Shown: one piece after another, positions 40,472-50,900 of the stretch
Layout: each line of letters begins with the position of its first letter
How positions within the stretch are numbered: the stretch's first letter is position 1
DNA from: Actinomycetota bacterium
Lineage (GTDB): Bacteria > Actinomycetota > Actinomycetes > Nanopelagicales > Nanopelagicaceae
Reading direction: 5' to 3'
DNA length: 64,000 nucleotides
Assembly (NCBI GenBank): GCA_010023045.1
Contig: RGJX01000001.1
Span: 35,318-99,317, forward strand
Position numbers and translations under genes: made by a program
The notes under the pieces: model-generated
Databases searched by the model: none
What the model was told of the DNA's origin: nothing
Seen by the model: the letters and a program-made list of their open reading frames with translations, nothing else

Positions 40472-41760
40472 ATTGGAATGGTTTACGGGTTCATTTCATT
40501 GGGATTGGTGGCTCCGGGATGAGCGGTATTGCAAAGGTCATGGCGGCAAGAGGAGCGATTGTTTCCGGTAGCGATCTACAAGAGTCTGGGACGCTAGAAG
40601 CGCTTAGAACTATAGGTATCTCAGTCTCCGTAGGACATTCGGCTACGCATATCGAGGGCGCTGATTTGATCGTGCGCTCTAGCGCAATTACCTCGGAGAA
40701 CGTAGAGCTTTCCGCGGCCCTTAAATCCGGAAAACCACTATTGGGTCGAGCAGAAGCGCTAAGTAAGTTGTTGGTAGATAAGAAATCCGTTGCGGTAGCT
40801 GGTACTCACGGAAAGACGACAACAACTTCGATGCTAACTGTGGGCTTACAGAGTTGCGGATTAGATCCATCATTTGCCATCGGGGCCTCAATTCGAAACT
40901 CAGGAACCAACGCGCATCACGGTTCTGGAGAGATTTTTGTTGTTCATGTCGATAACTTCAAAGATCTAGAAAGCATCGATGATCTCTTCCTGCAATTTGT
41001 AGGAACTGTCGCTTCGAAGTTGGTGGTTTGCGTTGATGATGAGGGAGTAAGGCGTCTACTTTCGCGAGTCAAAGGTGTTAAGGATTCACTTGAAATACTT
41101 ACTTATGGAAGCGAAGGGGATCCTGATCTTCTAGTTGATCGCATCTTCTTAGGCGCCCGACAGAGTAAAGCCCGACTTGTCTTTAGAGGAAGAGTCTGGG
41201 GAGAACTCGAGTTAGCTATCCCGGGAAGACACAATCTCCTCAATGCCGCAGCCGCTGTTGCAATGGGAGGCGAGTTAGGCGCCCCTATCGCACCTCTTCT
41301 TGCCGGGTTAGCGAAATTCACAGGAGCTCGGAGGCGCTTTGAAATTCGCGGTTCGGTAAATGGCGTGACTGTGGTCGATGATTACGGCCACCACCCAACT
41401 GAAATTAAGGCGACCCTGGAAACAGCGCGAAATTTCGTGGGGAGTGGTCGGGTCTTTGTAATCTTCCAGCCGCATAGATTTTCAAGAACAAAGGCTTTTG
41501 CCGCTGATTTTGCAAAGGAGCTTGCCCGGGCCGATCACACCTATTTATTAGAGGTCTATCCCGCAGGCGAAACCCCGCTACCTGGAGTTAGTGCGCTCTC
41601 AATCTCCTCAAAGATGGCGAAAGATTCGGTTACCTACGAACCATCAATGCCTGAAGTAATTACAAAAGTCCTTAAAGTAGCAAAATCGGGGGATCTAATA
41701 ATGACCTTAGGCGCGGGCGATGTTAGCTCTCTTGCGCCATTAATAGTTGAGAATCTTTAA
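40468..41760 (+). CDS. murC: UDP-MurNAc:L-Ala ligase with an apparent in-frame internal deletion
   Basis: GIGGSGMSGIA, GTHGKTTTTSML, DDYGHHPTEI, QPHRFSRT; GSGEIFV runs directly into VHVDNF, lacking the conserved AEADESDGS...NIExDH block. Confidence 0.9.
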   Translation: MNWNGLRVHFIGIGGSGMSGIAKVMAARGAIVSGSDLQESGTLEALRTIGISVSVGHSATHIEGADLIVRSSAITSENVELSAALKSGKPLLGRAEALSKLLVDKKSVAVAGTHGKTTTTSMLTVGLQSCGLDPSFAIGASIRNSGTNAHHGSGEIFVVHVDNFKDLESIDDLFLQFVGTVASKLVVCVDDEGVRRLLSRVKGVKDSLEILTYGSEGDPDLLVDRIFLGARQSKARLVFRGRVWGELELAIPGRHNLLNAAAAVAMGGELGAPIAPLLAGLAKFTGARRRFEIRGSVNGVTVVDDYGHHPTEIKATLETARNFVGSGRVFVIFQPHRFSRTKAFAADFAKELARADHTYLLEVYPAGETPLPGVSALSISSKMAKDSVTYEPSMPEVITKVLKVAKSGDLIMTLGAGDVSSLAPLIVENL

Positions 41761-41769
41761 GCTCGTTTC

Positions 41770-42507
41770 ATGAAACGCTTAATCTCAATTGCTGCAATTG
41801 CTCTTCTTGCGGGTTTGGCGTATCTACTTGGCTGGTCGAATTTCTTTCCGGTAAAAAGTATTGAGATTGCCGAGGGCGATCAATCAATCGTTAAAGAGTT
41901 GACCGCGAAACTTAGCCAAGCTCCTGTCCCAATCATTATCGGAGAGCCAATCGCTCGAGTCGATAAGCGCGAAATAACAACAAGATTGCGTACCCTAATT
42001 TGGGTTGAGGATGTCCAAGTTCAGAGAAGTTTTTTCTCCGGAAAGGTTTCCATCTCGGTTGAGCCAAGATCGGCGATCGCTCAACTCGACGCGAGATGGA
42101 GCGCAAATCCTAGTGAACTAGGGTTCCTCGGCTCTGACCTTGAGTTTTTCTTCGTCCCCGAAAGCGAAGTGGCTAAGGCGGCTAAATCCGGCGATGCGGA
42201 TTGGTTATCGCTACCCAACCTTTCATTAGGCTCCTCCGAACGATCCCTCATTGAAGATGTTGTAGTCCTGATGGCCGCACTCCCTGGGATTGGGGCTGAG
42301 ATAAATAGCGTGACCGCCCCCAATAGAGATTCGATAAAGACTTTGATCCGCTATAAAGAGCGGGAATTGGATGTTTCTTGGGGAAGTGTCAAAGAGCTCG
42401 AGCTCAAATTTGAAGTTATGGCGCGATTACTTGAATTAAAGGCTAATCGAAATGTAAAACGGGTTGATTTATCTTCACCACTAGCGCCAATCGTTTCCAA
42501 CACTTGA
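41770..42507 (+). CDS. ftsQ: Cell division protein FtsQ (POTRA)
   Basis: N-terminal TM, VEDVQVQRSFFSGKVSISVEPRSAIA POTRA-like block; position between murC and ftsZ. Confidence 0.88.
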   Translation: MKRLISIAAIALLAGLAYLLGWSNFFPVKSIEIAEGDQSIVKELTAKLSQAPVPIIIGEPIARVDKREITTRLRTLIWVEDVQVQRSFFSGKVSISVEPRSAIAQLDARWSANPSELGFLGSDLEFFFVPESEVAKAAKSGDADWLSLPNLSLGSSERSLIEDVVVLMAALPGIGAEINSVTAPNRDSIKTLIRYKERELDVSWGSVKELELKFEVMARLLELKANRNVKRVDLSSPLAPIVSNT

Positions 42508-42646
42508 TTCTTGCAAAATAAAAACTTCTCATAATTCTCTCGTGTCGGTGTTTGCTACCTAATAGGTACCCGCCTACTTTTGCGCGCACACTTTGGGGAA
42601 ACCCTAAGTCTAAAGTTGAGAATTAGGGTTAAAAGAGAGGCGTATC

Positions 42647-43777
42647 GTGGCAACACCACAGAATTATTTAGCAGTAATAAAAGTTGTTGGAATTGGTGGC
42701 GGTGGAGTTAATGCAGTCAATCGCATGATTGATGCCGGACTCAAGGGAGTCGAATTCATCGCAATCAATACTGATGCGCAAGCGCTTCTTATGAGTGATG
42801 CAGATGTAAAACTAGACATCGGTAGAAAGTTAACGCGCGGACTAGGCGCTGGAGCTAATCCAGAAATTGGAAAGCAAGCTGCCATCGATCACACCGAAGA
42901 GATTGAAGAAGTATTGCGTGGTTCAGACATGGTATTTGTTACCGCGGGTGAGGGCGGTGGAACCGGGACAGGCGGCGCTCCTGTTGTTGCAAAAATCGCT
43001 AAAGGTCTTGGAGCGCTAACCGTTGGCGTTGTGACTCGGCCATTTAGTTTTGAAGGAAAGCGTCGCTCTACTCAAGCTGAGATTGGAATTGAAGAACTGC
43101 GTAAAGAAGTAGACACCTTGATTGTGATTCCAAATGATCGATTGCTATCAATTTCTGATCGCTCCATATCTGCACCTGAAGCCTTCAAGACCGCTGATCA
43201 AGTATTGCTATCGGGAGTTCAAGGAATCACGGATCTCATTACAACTCCTGGATTAATAAATCTTGATTTTGCTGATGTGAAGAGTGTTATGGATGGCGCC
43301 GGTTCGGCCCTGATGGGAATTGGCTCAGCGCGTGGAGAAGCAAGAGCCACTCGAGCTGCGGAACTTGCAATATCTTCACCGCTACTAGAGGCATCAATTG
43401 AAGGGGCACACGGAGTACTTCTATCTATTGCTGGCGGCTCTGATATGGGCTTGTTTGAAATTAGCGAGGCGGCGGAATTGGTAGCCAAGTGCGCACATCC
43501 CGACGCGAATATAATCTTTGGAACAGTTATCGATGACTCCCTAGGCGATGAAGTTCGAGTAACTGTGATTGCTGCGGGATTTGATGGCGGCGCTCCTAAG
43601 CGTCTATCCGTTCCAGTTCTCTCTACTGCTGGATTAAATGGTCAAGCAGATCCGATACCTTCAAATGATCCAATCCAGGTAGCGATGGAAGCTCCGGCCC
43701 AGGCTCCCAAGCGCCGGATTACTTTCGAGGAGTTAGTTTCTGAGGACGATATCGATGTCCCAGATTTCATGAAATAA
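42647..43777 (+). CDS. ftsZ: Cell division protein FtsZ
   Basis: [40 protein letters not shown]-terminal [10 protein letters not shown] tail. Confidence 0.97.
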   Translation: MATPQNYLAVIKVVGIGGGGVNAVNRMIDAGLKGVEFIAINTDAQALLMSDADVKLDIGRKLTRGLGAGANPEIGKQAAIDHTEEIEEVLRGSDMVFVTAGEGGGTGTGGAPVVAKIAKGLGALTVGVVTRPFSFEGKRRSTQAEIGIEELRKEVDTLIVIPNDRLLSISDRSISAPEAFKTADQVLLSGVQGITDLITTPGLINLDFADVKSVMDGAGSALMGIGSARGEARATRAAELAISSPLLEASIEGAHGVLLSIAGGSDMGLFEISEAAELVAKCAHPDANIIFGTVIDDSLGDEVRVTVIAAGFDGGAPKRLSVPVLSTAGLNGQADPIPSNDPIQVAMEAPAQAPKRRITFEELVSEDDIDVPDFMK

Positions 43778-43787
43778 CTCTTAGGGG

Positions 43788-44471
43788 ATGGCCCATACTC
43801 TCTTTACATCTCGCCTAGGTGGCGTCAGCTCTCCGCCATTTGATTCATTTAATTTAGCTGCTCATGTAGGAGATGAACCAGTTGCAGTGACAAGAAATCG
43901 GGAGATTCTCGCTGCAATGATTGGTTTACCGAGAAATCGGATCTTCTTTATGACTCAAGTACATGGAAACGTAGTAGCAGTCATCGATCAGAATTCTGAT
44001 CCAGAGGTCGCCCCACCGGCCGATGCGCTATTCACAACACTTCCAGGCGTTGCCCTGGTCACCTTGATCGCAGATTGCACTCCATTACTTTTGAAATCTG
44101 AAAAGGCAGTTGCGGCGGTGCATATTGGTCGAAAAGGTCTAGTCGCTGAGGTGCTTGAGGCAACTTTGAAAGTCTTTAACGAACATGGAGTTTCTAATCA
44201 GGAGATAACCGGAGAGATTGGTCCATCAATTTGTAGTGGCTGCTACGAAGTTGACTTGGATACATATCGCGAAGTGGTGTCTCGAAATCCAGCTGCGGCT
44301 ACTGATGAAACGAGCAGGTGCTTAGATGTGGCTGGCGGGGTAGCGGCTCGACTCAAGGGAGCTGGAATCGAGTTTCGAAGATCTGATCTATGCGTACGGC
44401 ACACGCCGGGTTACTTCTCGTATCGAAGAGATGAAATTACCGGAAGACAGGCAGGCGTTGTTTGGCTATGA
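43788..44471 (+). CDS. pgeF: Polyphenol oxidase/laccase-domain family protein (YfiH/PgeF)
   Basis: TSRLGGVSSPPFDSFNLAAHVGDEP, TQVHGN, ADCTPLLL, IGPSICSGCYEV. Confidence 0.92.
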   Translation: MAHTLFTSRLGGVSSPPFDSFNLAAHVGDEPVAVTRNREILAAMIGLPRNRIFFMTQVHGNVVAVIDQNSDPEVAPPADALFTTLPGVALVTLIADCTPLLLKSEKAVAAVHIGRKGLVAEVLEATLKVFNEHGVSNQEITGEIGPSICSGCYEVDLDTYREVVSRNPAAATDETSRCLDVAGGVAARLKGAGIEFRRSDLCVRHTPGYFSYRRDEITGRQAGVVWL

Positions 44472-45142
44472 GCAGCGCTGCCCGGGAATCTCGAAAAGCC
44501 GAGATTATTTCTTCACTTGCTCAGATAAGAAGCGATATTCCGGATTCCGCGACGCTTATCGTGGTCACAAAAACATTTCCGATTAGCGATGTTGAGATTC
44601 TCTACGATTTAGGAGAGCGAAATTTCGGTGAAAATCGCGACGAAGAGGGGAGCTCCAAATCAAAGGCGTTACCTGAGGATGCAATCTGGCATTTTCAAGG
44701 CAATCTTCAGAGCAACAAGATTCGATCCATTGTTGGTTGGGCGGACTTCATACATTCTCTTGATAACCAATCCCATGCTAAGAAGATTAATGAAGTGGCA
44801 TCCTCGCTAAGAAAATCACAGAGAGTATTTCTCCAAGTAAACCTTGATTCAGGCACTGGAAATGAAAATCGAAGTGGAATTGACCCAGATAACTTTGAAG
44901 AGTTTTCCGAATTCGTTCTGTCCCTCGATAGCCTCGAATTGGTAGGAGTGATGGGAGTCGCGCCATTAGGAGTAGACCCAGCCCCCGGTTTCGAACTTCT
45001 TTATGAGCTCTCTCTCAGATTGCGCGCCAAGAAGTCTGATGCGACCTTAATTTCTGCAGGAATGAGTGGGGATTACCCAGTAGCGCTGAGGTTTGGAGCG
45101 ACACATATCCGAATCGGAAGTTCAATCCTCGGTTCAAGATAG
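44462..45142 (+). CDS. YggS-family pyridoxal phosphate homeostasis protein
   Basis: LIVVTKTFP, NFGENRDEEGSSK, WHFQGNLQSNK, SAGMSGDYPVALRFGATHIRIGSSILG. Confidence 0.93.
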   Translation: MAMSSAARESRKAEIISSLAQIRSDIPDSATLIVVTKTFPISDVEILYDLGERNFGENRDEEGSSKSKALPEDAIWHFQGNLQSNKIRSIVGWADFIHSLDNQSHAKKINEVASSLRKSQRVFLQVNLDSGTGNENRSGIDPDNFEEFSEFVLSLDSLELVGVMGVAPLGVDPAPGFELLYELSLRLRAKKSDATLISAGMSGDYPVALRFGATHIRIGSSILGSR

Positions 45143-45164
45143 CCCCAACCCTAAAATTCACCCT

Positions 45165-45611
45165 ATGGCCAATGGACTTAGAAGAATGACTAACTATCTT
45201 GGGCTCACTGAAGATGATGGTTCAGCAGCGCCGGCACCAACTCGCGCTCTCAATCCAGTTGTGAAGACCCCAGCACCTAGCGCTCGATCTCCGAAGCTAA
45301 GCGTTGCCCCGGTTGTTGAATCACAGCCCGCAATGGATCGAATCGTCACAATCACGCCACGCTTCTATAGTGAAGCTCGCGCAATCGGTGAGTATTACCG
45401 TGAAGGTAATCCAGTAATTATGAATTTGAGCGATATGGAAGAGTCAGAGCGAAAGCGACTCATTGATTTTGCCTCTGGACTTGTCTTTGGCCATGCCGGA
45501 ACAATCGAGAGAGTTACCTCGAAGGTTTTTCTTCTTACTCCACCAAATGTAATTGTTAGCGGAGAAGAGAAGAGCGCTGCTGCGCAAGCAAGTTTCTTCA
45601 ATCAGAGCTGA
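45165..45611 (+). CDS. sepF: Cell division protein SepF
   Basis: MANGLRRMTNYLGL..., PRFYSEARAIGEYYREGNPVIMNLSDMEESERKRLIDFASGLVFG. Confidence 0.92.
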   Translation: MANGLRRMTNYLGLTEDDGSAAPAPTRALNPVVKTPAPSARSPKLSVAPVVESQPAMDRIVTITPRFYSEARAIGEYYREGNPVIMNLSDMEESERKRLIDFASGLVFGHAGTIERVTSKVFLLTPPNVIVSGEEKSAAAQASFFNQS

Positions 45612-45618
45612 TTGAGCC

Positions 45619-45897
45619 TTGCTTAATTTCACCTCTTGGTTAGTTTTCGCGCTCAATATCTTCTTGCTCGCGCTCTTCGCGCGATTAGTTCTCGACTATG
45701 TCCGATTGTTTAGACCTAGCTGGCGGCCACGCGGAATCTTGATGCCGCTTGCTGAAATCATCTATATCTTGACCGATAAGCCTTTGTCCTTTGTGCGTCG
45801 CTTTATCCCGCCACTTCGCATGGGGCCAGTCGCGCTAGACCTATCGTTCATTGTGCTCTTCTTTGGAATACAAATTTTGATCGGAATCTTGCGCTAA
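45619..45897 (+). CDS. YggT-family membrane protein
   Basis: LFARLVLDYVRLFRPSWRPRG...DKPLSFVRRFIPPLRMGPVALDLSF. Confidence 0.9.
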   Translation: MLNFTSWLVFALNIFLLALFARLVLDYVRLFRPSWRPRGILMPLAEIIYILTDKPLSFVRRFIPPLRMGPVALDLSFIVLFFGIQILIGILR

Positions 45898-45922
45898 ATC
45901 GGCTTAGTCATAGACTCCACTT

Positions 45923-47188
45923 ATGGAGCGTTCGCAAGCAATTGCACTTGACCAAGAAGATCCATTAAAAGATTTTAGAAAGCGCTTTGTTATTACCGAT
46001 CCTGATACCTGCTATTTGGATGGGAACTCTCTTGGAAGGCTTCCTCATGAAACAGTTAAGGCGATAAATGATTTTCTCCATGATGAATGGGGAAGGGAAG
46101 TAGTAGTTGGTTGGAGCCATTGGATTGATGAGGCCCAGCACACCGGGGATCTAATAGGCCGCTCCGCCTTAGGTGCCGCATCCGGCCAAGTACTGGCTTG
46201 CGATACGACGAGTGTAAATATTTATCAGCTTGCTTCAGCAGCCCTAAAAGCGCGCCCTGGCCGCAAGACCATCATCACAGATGCTGCAAATTTTCCAACT
46301 GATCGTTACATCCTCCAGGGACTGGCTAGCGCCCATGGACTCAAATTAATCACTATAGATAACGAGAACACTTCGTTATCTGAAAATGAGTTGATCTCTC
46401 CAGAACTATTGGAGAGTTACATGAGTGAAGATGTCGCGCTCGTAAGCTTGCAGGTCATTCAATACCGTTCTGGCGCTAGACAAGATGTGAGAGCGTTAAC
46501 CGATTTGATTCACAAATTTGGCGCGCTAGTTCTCTGGGATGCCGCTCACGCTGTTGGCTCTATACAACTTGATTTAGATAAGAATGGCGTTGATCTCGCT
46601 GTTGGCTGTACCTACAAATATGGGAATTCTGGTCCAGGTGCTCCAGCTTGGTTATATGTAAATAGACGAATTCAAAATGAATTACAAGTTGGAATACAAG
46701 GTTGGTTCGCCCAGCGCGATCAGTTTGCTATGGGACCTACTTTTGAGAAGGATCAATCAATACGTGGCTTCCAAATCGCTAGTCCTTCTATCATCGGATT
46801 ACGTTGTATCAATACATCATTTTCTATGATTGAAGAGGCAGGCATCGACCAGATTGAGAAGAAGTGCGCCACTGGCACAGAGATGATGGTTGAACTATTC
46901 GAAAAATGGTTGAAACCGCTCGGCTTTAGCTTGATTACCCCGCAAGATCCTGCGCAACGCGGTGGCCACATAACAATCGCCCATAAAGATGCGGAGCGAA
47001 TTTCCATTGCGCTCCGTAAGTATGCGAATACTGTTGCTGATTACCGAACCCCAAATTCAATTCGTCTAGCAATCTCTCCACTAGCAACTTCTTACGTAGA
47101 AGTTTTTGATGGCTTTGCCCGAATTAGAGATTTAGTGGCATCGCGGCAATATGAGAAAGTAGCCTTAGGGGAGTCCCGCGTAACATGA
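45923..47188 (+). CDS. kynU: Kynureninase
   Basis: CYLDGNSLGRLP, FPTDRYILQG, LWDAAHAVGSI, GCTYKYGNSGPGAPAWLYV. Confidence 0.94.
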   Translation: MERSQAIALDQEDPLKDFRKRFVITDPDTCYLDGNSLGRLPHETVKAINDFLHDEWGREVVVGWSHWIDEAQHTGDLIGRSALGAASGQVLACDTTSVNIYQLASAALKARPGRKTIITDAANFPTDRYILQGLASAHGLKLITIDNENTSLSENELISPELLESYMSEDVALVSLQVIQYRSGARQDVRALTDLIHKFGALVLWDAAHAVGSIQLDLDKNGVDLAVGCTYKYGNSGPGAPAWLYVNRRIQNELQVGIQGWFAQRDQFAMGPTFEKDQSIRGFQIASPSIIGLRCINTSFSMIEEAGIDQIEKKCATGTEMMVELFEKWLKPLGFSLITPQDPAQRGGHITIAHKDAERISIALRKYANTVADYRTPNSIRLAISPLATSYVEVFDGFARIRDLVASRQYEKVALGESRVT

Positions 47189-47973
47189 GTAATGATCAGG
47201 CCCTTAATTACAGCAATTACCTAAAAGTCGATGAACTTCTCTCGCTTCAGCAGCCATTATCTGATGGCCCAGAACATGACGAGCTCCTTTTCATCATAAT
47301 TCATCAAACCTACGAACTCTGGTTTAAGGAATTGATACATGAGTTTGCCGCCTCTCAAGTTGCGCTTGAGTCCGCAGACACTCATAGAGCTCTTTCAATC
47401 TTGGGTCGCATCAGAACGATTTTGAAAATTTGTGTCGCCCAGATCGATATCCTCGAAACGATGACGCCGTTGCAATTCAACTCATTTAGAAGCAGGCTCG
47501 GTGAATCTAGTGGATTTCAATCGGCACAGTTTCGCGAAGTTGAAGCAATTCTTGGTAGACGCGACAAACGAGCGGCGGCACATCTATTACCTAAAGATAG
47601 AGATCGAGTTGAGCGCTGGATGGCCTCTAGTTCTCTTTGGGATTCAGTTCTCCGCTATGTCAACAAGCGCGGATACCAAATCCCCAATTCGATACTAAAT
47701 AGAGATGTAACAAAGAGTTACGAGCCCAATCCGGATGTACAGGATGTTCTCATTGAATTACATCGTAAGGACCTTGAGGCTGGTCTGGTCTTTGAGCGTT
47801 TAGTAGATATAGATGAGGGTCTTCAGGAGTGGCGTTATCGACATGTGAAGATGGTCGAACGAACCATTGGAAGAAAGTCTGGAACCGGTGGTTCAGCTGG
47901 CGCTGACTATCTACGACAGACACTCTTCACGCCCATATTCCCTGATCTTTGGGAGATCAGGAATCGCTTCTAA
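47185..47973 (+). CDS. kynA: Tryptophan 2,3-dioxygenase
   Basis: HDELLFIIIHQTYELWFKELIHE, RSRLGESSGFQSAQFRE, EWRYRHVKMVERTIGRKSGTGGSAGADYL. Confidence 0.96.
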   Translation: MSNDQALNYSNYLKVDELLSLQQPLSDGPEHDELLFIIIHQTYELWFKELIHEFAASQVALESADTHRALSILGRIRTILKICVAQIDILETMTPLQFNSFRSRLGESSGFQSAQFREVEAILGRRDKRAAAHLLPKDRDRVERWMASSSLWDSVLRYVNKRGYQIPNSILNRDVTKSYEPNPDVQDVLIELHRKDLEAGLVFERLVDIDEGLQEWRYRHVKMVERTIGRKSGTGGSAGADYLRQTLFTPIFPDLWEIRNRF

Positions 47974-50900
47974 ATTCTCGTTAGTTTGAGTGTTAGACCT
48001 AGCTCTTCACCGCTTAACGAAAGAGACTTGTCTCGCTCAAATGCAGTAGCAAGAACCTCATCCGATATATGGGTGGCAGCTTCAACTATCGCATCAGCTA
48101 CATCATCATTTGCGTTCCATCGGACTTGAATGCGATCACTAACATCAAAGCCGGATTCCTTGCGAGCATCTTGGATTGCGCGGATTGCCTCGCGGACAAC
48201 GCCTTTGGCAATGAGACGTGCATCGAGAGCTAGATCTAAGGCAACGCTCTCGCCAACGTGAGATGCGACCGACCAGCCGGTTCGAGGAGTTTCGGTAATA
48301 ACTAGATCTTCCTCAGTTAGCTCGGCAATACCACTTGTGTACTCCACTTGAACTAAACCTTCGCTACGCACTTTTGCTACAAGTTGGCCAGCGTCTTGGG
48401 CGGTGAGCGCCTTTGCGATTTCTTGCACTGCGCCTCCGTATTTGTTTCCAAGTGAACGGAAATTTGCTTTGATCGAGATATCGACTAAGTCCGGAGCACT
48501 GGATAGATCATCTAGCTGTTCAACATTTAATTCATCTGCAATCTGTTCCTTAAGCTCTGAAGCAAGCTTCTTCCAACCACTTGCAGCTATCAATGCTCGG
48601 GAGAGTGGTTGCCTAATCTTGATCTGGGATTGGGCTCGCGCTGCTCTACCAAGCTCAACCAATCTTCGTGCCAAGGCGACATCTGAAGATAACTTCATAT
48701 CAACTGCATTGCTATTTACCTTGGGAAAATTAGCAAGATGCACCGAAAGAGATGAGCTCGGATTAACTCTTCGAACTAAGACTTGCCAAACATGTTCCGT
48801 GATAAATGGAACCATTGGAGCCATCAACAGCGTTACAGTCTCGATGCACTCATGGAGAGTTGCTAGTGCAGTGTCCTCGCCATCCCAGAATCTTCTACGG
48901 GAACGTCGGACATACCAATTAGAGAGATCGTCGACAAATTTGGCAATCGCCGTTCCGGCTTTCTGCGAATCAAAGTCTGCGTAAGAGCTATCGACGATTT
49001 CAATCAGTTGATTCAATTCACTCAGGATCCAACGATCCATCATGGGACGCTGCGCGATAGGTGTTACCTCACCGGGAATGTAATTAGAGGCGGATGCGTA
49101 GAGCGCCAAAAATGAAACAGTATTCCAATAAGTTAGAAGTGTTTTTCGCACGACTTCAGAGATGATGTCATGTCCCACCCGGCGTGCACTCCAAGGTGAT
49201 CCTGATGCCAGCATGTACCAACGGACTGCATCAGCGCCATGTCGATCCATAAGCGGCATTGGTTCTAGGACATTTCCTAAATGTTTGCTCATTTTCCGAC
49301 CATCCTTATCGAGGATGTGGCCTAAGCAGAGCACCGTTTTGTAGGAAGATTTATCAAAGACAAGAGTTCCGATTGCCATCAATGTGTAGAACCATCCGCG
49401 GGTCTGGTCGATTGCTTCGCAGATGAAATCCGCAGGATAAGCCTCGGCGAATTTCTCTTTAGATCCGGCTTTATGCGGATAACCCCATTGGGCAAATGGC
49501 ATCGCCCCTGAGTCATACCAACAGTCAATGACTTCTGGAGTGCGAACCATGATCTTCTTGCATTCTTGACATGGGAAAGTGATCTCATCGACAAATGGGC
49601 GATGCAATTCAAGATTTCCAAGATCTCTTCCAGTGCGAGTTGCCAATTCGCTCTTCGATGAGATTGCAGCTTCATGCCCATCTTCGCATCGCCAAATAGG
49701 TAACGGCGTTCCCCAATATCGATTTCGAGAGAGCGCCCAATCGATGTTGTTGTTTAGCCAATCGCCGTACCTTCCGGTCTTGATTGTTTCAGGATGCCAA
49801 TCTGTTGCTGCGTTTTCTCGAAGCAGCTCTTCTTTTATCTTGGTGGTGCGGATGTACCAAGAAGGTTGCGCGTAGTAGATAAGTGGAGTATGGCACCGCC
49901 AGCAATGAGGATAGGAGTGCTGGAATGTCTGATGTTTGTAGAGCGCGCCACCCTCTTTGAGGCTCTTTATAAGTATCTTGTCTGCATCCTTGAAGAATTT
50001 GCCACCCACCAAGTCCACTTCTTCCAGGAAGTTTCCATTTGGGGCTACTGGATTTACGACGGGCAACTCATAACGTTTACAAGTCGCCAAGTCGTCGGCG
50101 CCGAACGCAGGTGCTTGATGAACTAGACCTGTTCCATCTTCAGTCGTTACGTAGTCGGCTAGAACCACAAAGTGAGCATCTGGGATATCAACTAAAGCGA
50201 AGGGTCGCTGATACTTAACCCGCTCCAGATCTCTTCCGGTTAATCTTTTCAATTCAGTAAAGCCTGGCGCCACTTTCTCAGCAAGCGGTTCAGCTACTAC
50301 CAATACTTCTTGCTTATCTTCACCAGCAGTTCGCAAAACTAAGTATGTGACGTCTGGATTAACAGCGGTCGCCGTGTTTGAGACCAGAGTCCATGGAGTC
50401 GTGGTCCAGATGAGAAGACTTGCATTTAACTCAGCGAGCTCACCGCTTGTGATTGGGAATCGAACATAGACCGATGGATCCGTGACGGTCTCATAGCCTT
50501 GGGCTAACTCGTGATCGGAGAGTCCCGTACCGCACCGCGGGCAATAAGGGGCAACGCGATGGTCTTGGACAAGCAAACCTTTCTTATGAATTTGTGCAAG
50601 CGACCACCAGACGCTTTCGATGTACTCATCAGACATCGTCCAATAAGCCTCATCAAAATCGACCCAGAAGCCCATCCGTTCAGTCATTTCGGTAAATGCG
50701 CTTACATGTCTTTGTACTGATTCACGACACTTCTCATTGAATTTTGCGATTCCGTATTTTTCGATATCGCCTTTACCGGAGAATCCCAATTCTTTTTCGA
50801 CTGCAATCTCCACGGGTAGTCCATGACAATCCCAACCTGCTTTTCGGATTACATGTTTGCCTTTCATTGTGTGATAACGAGGAAATACATCTTTAAATAC

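Noticed and set aside
42600-42630. CCCTAA/TTAGGG as a telomere or mobile-element end
   Set aside because: Single copies in inverted orientation within an operon spacer; no tandem array, target-site duplication or transposase.
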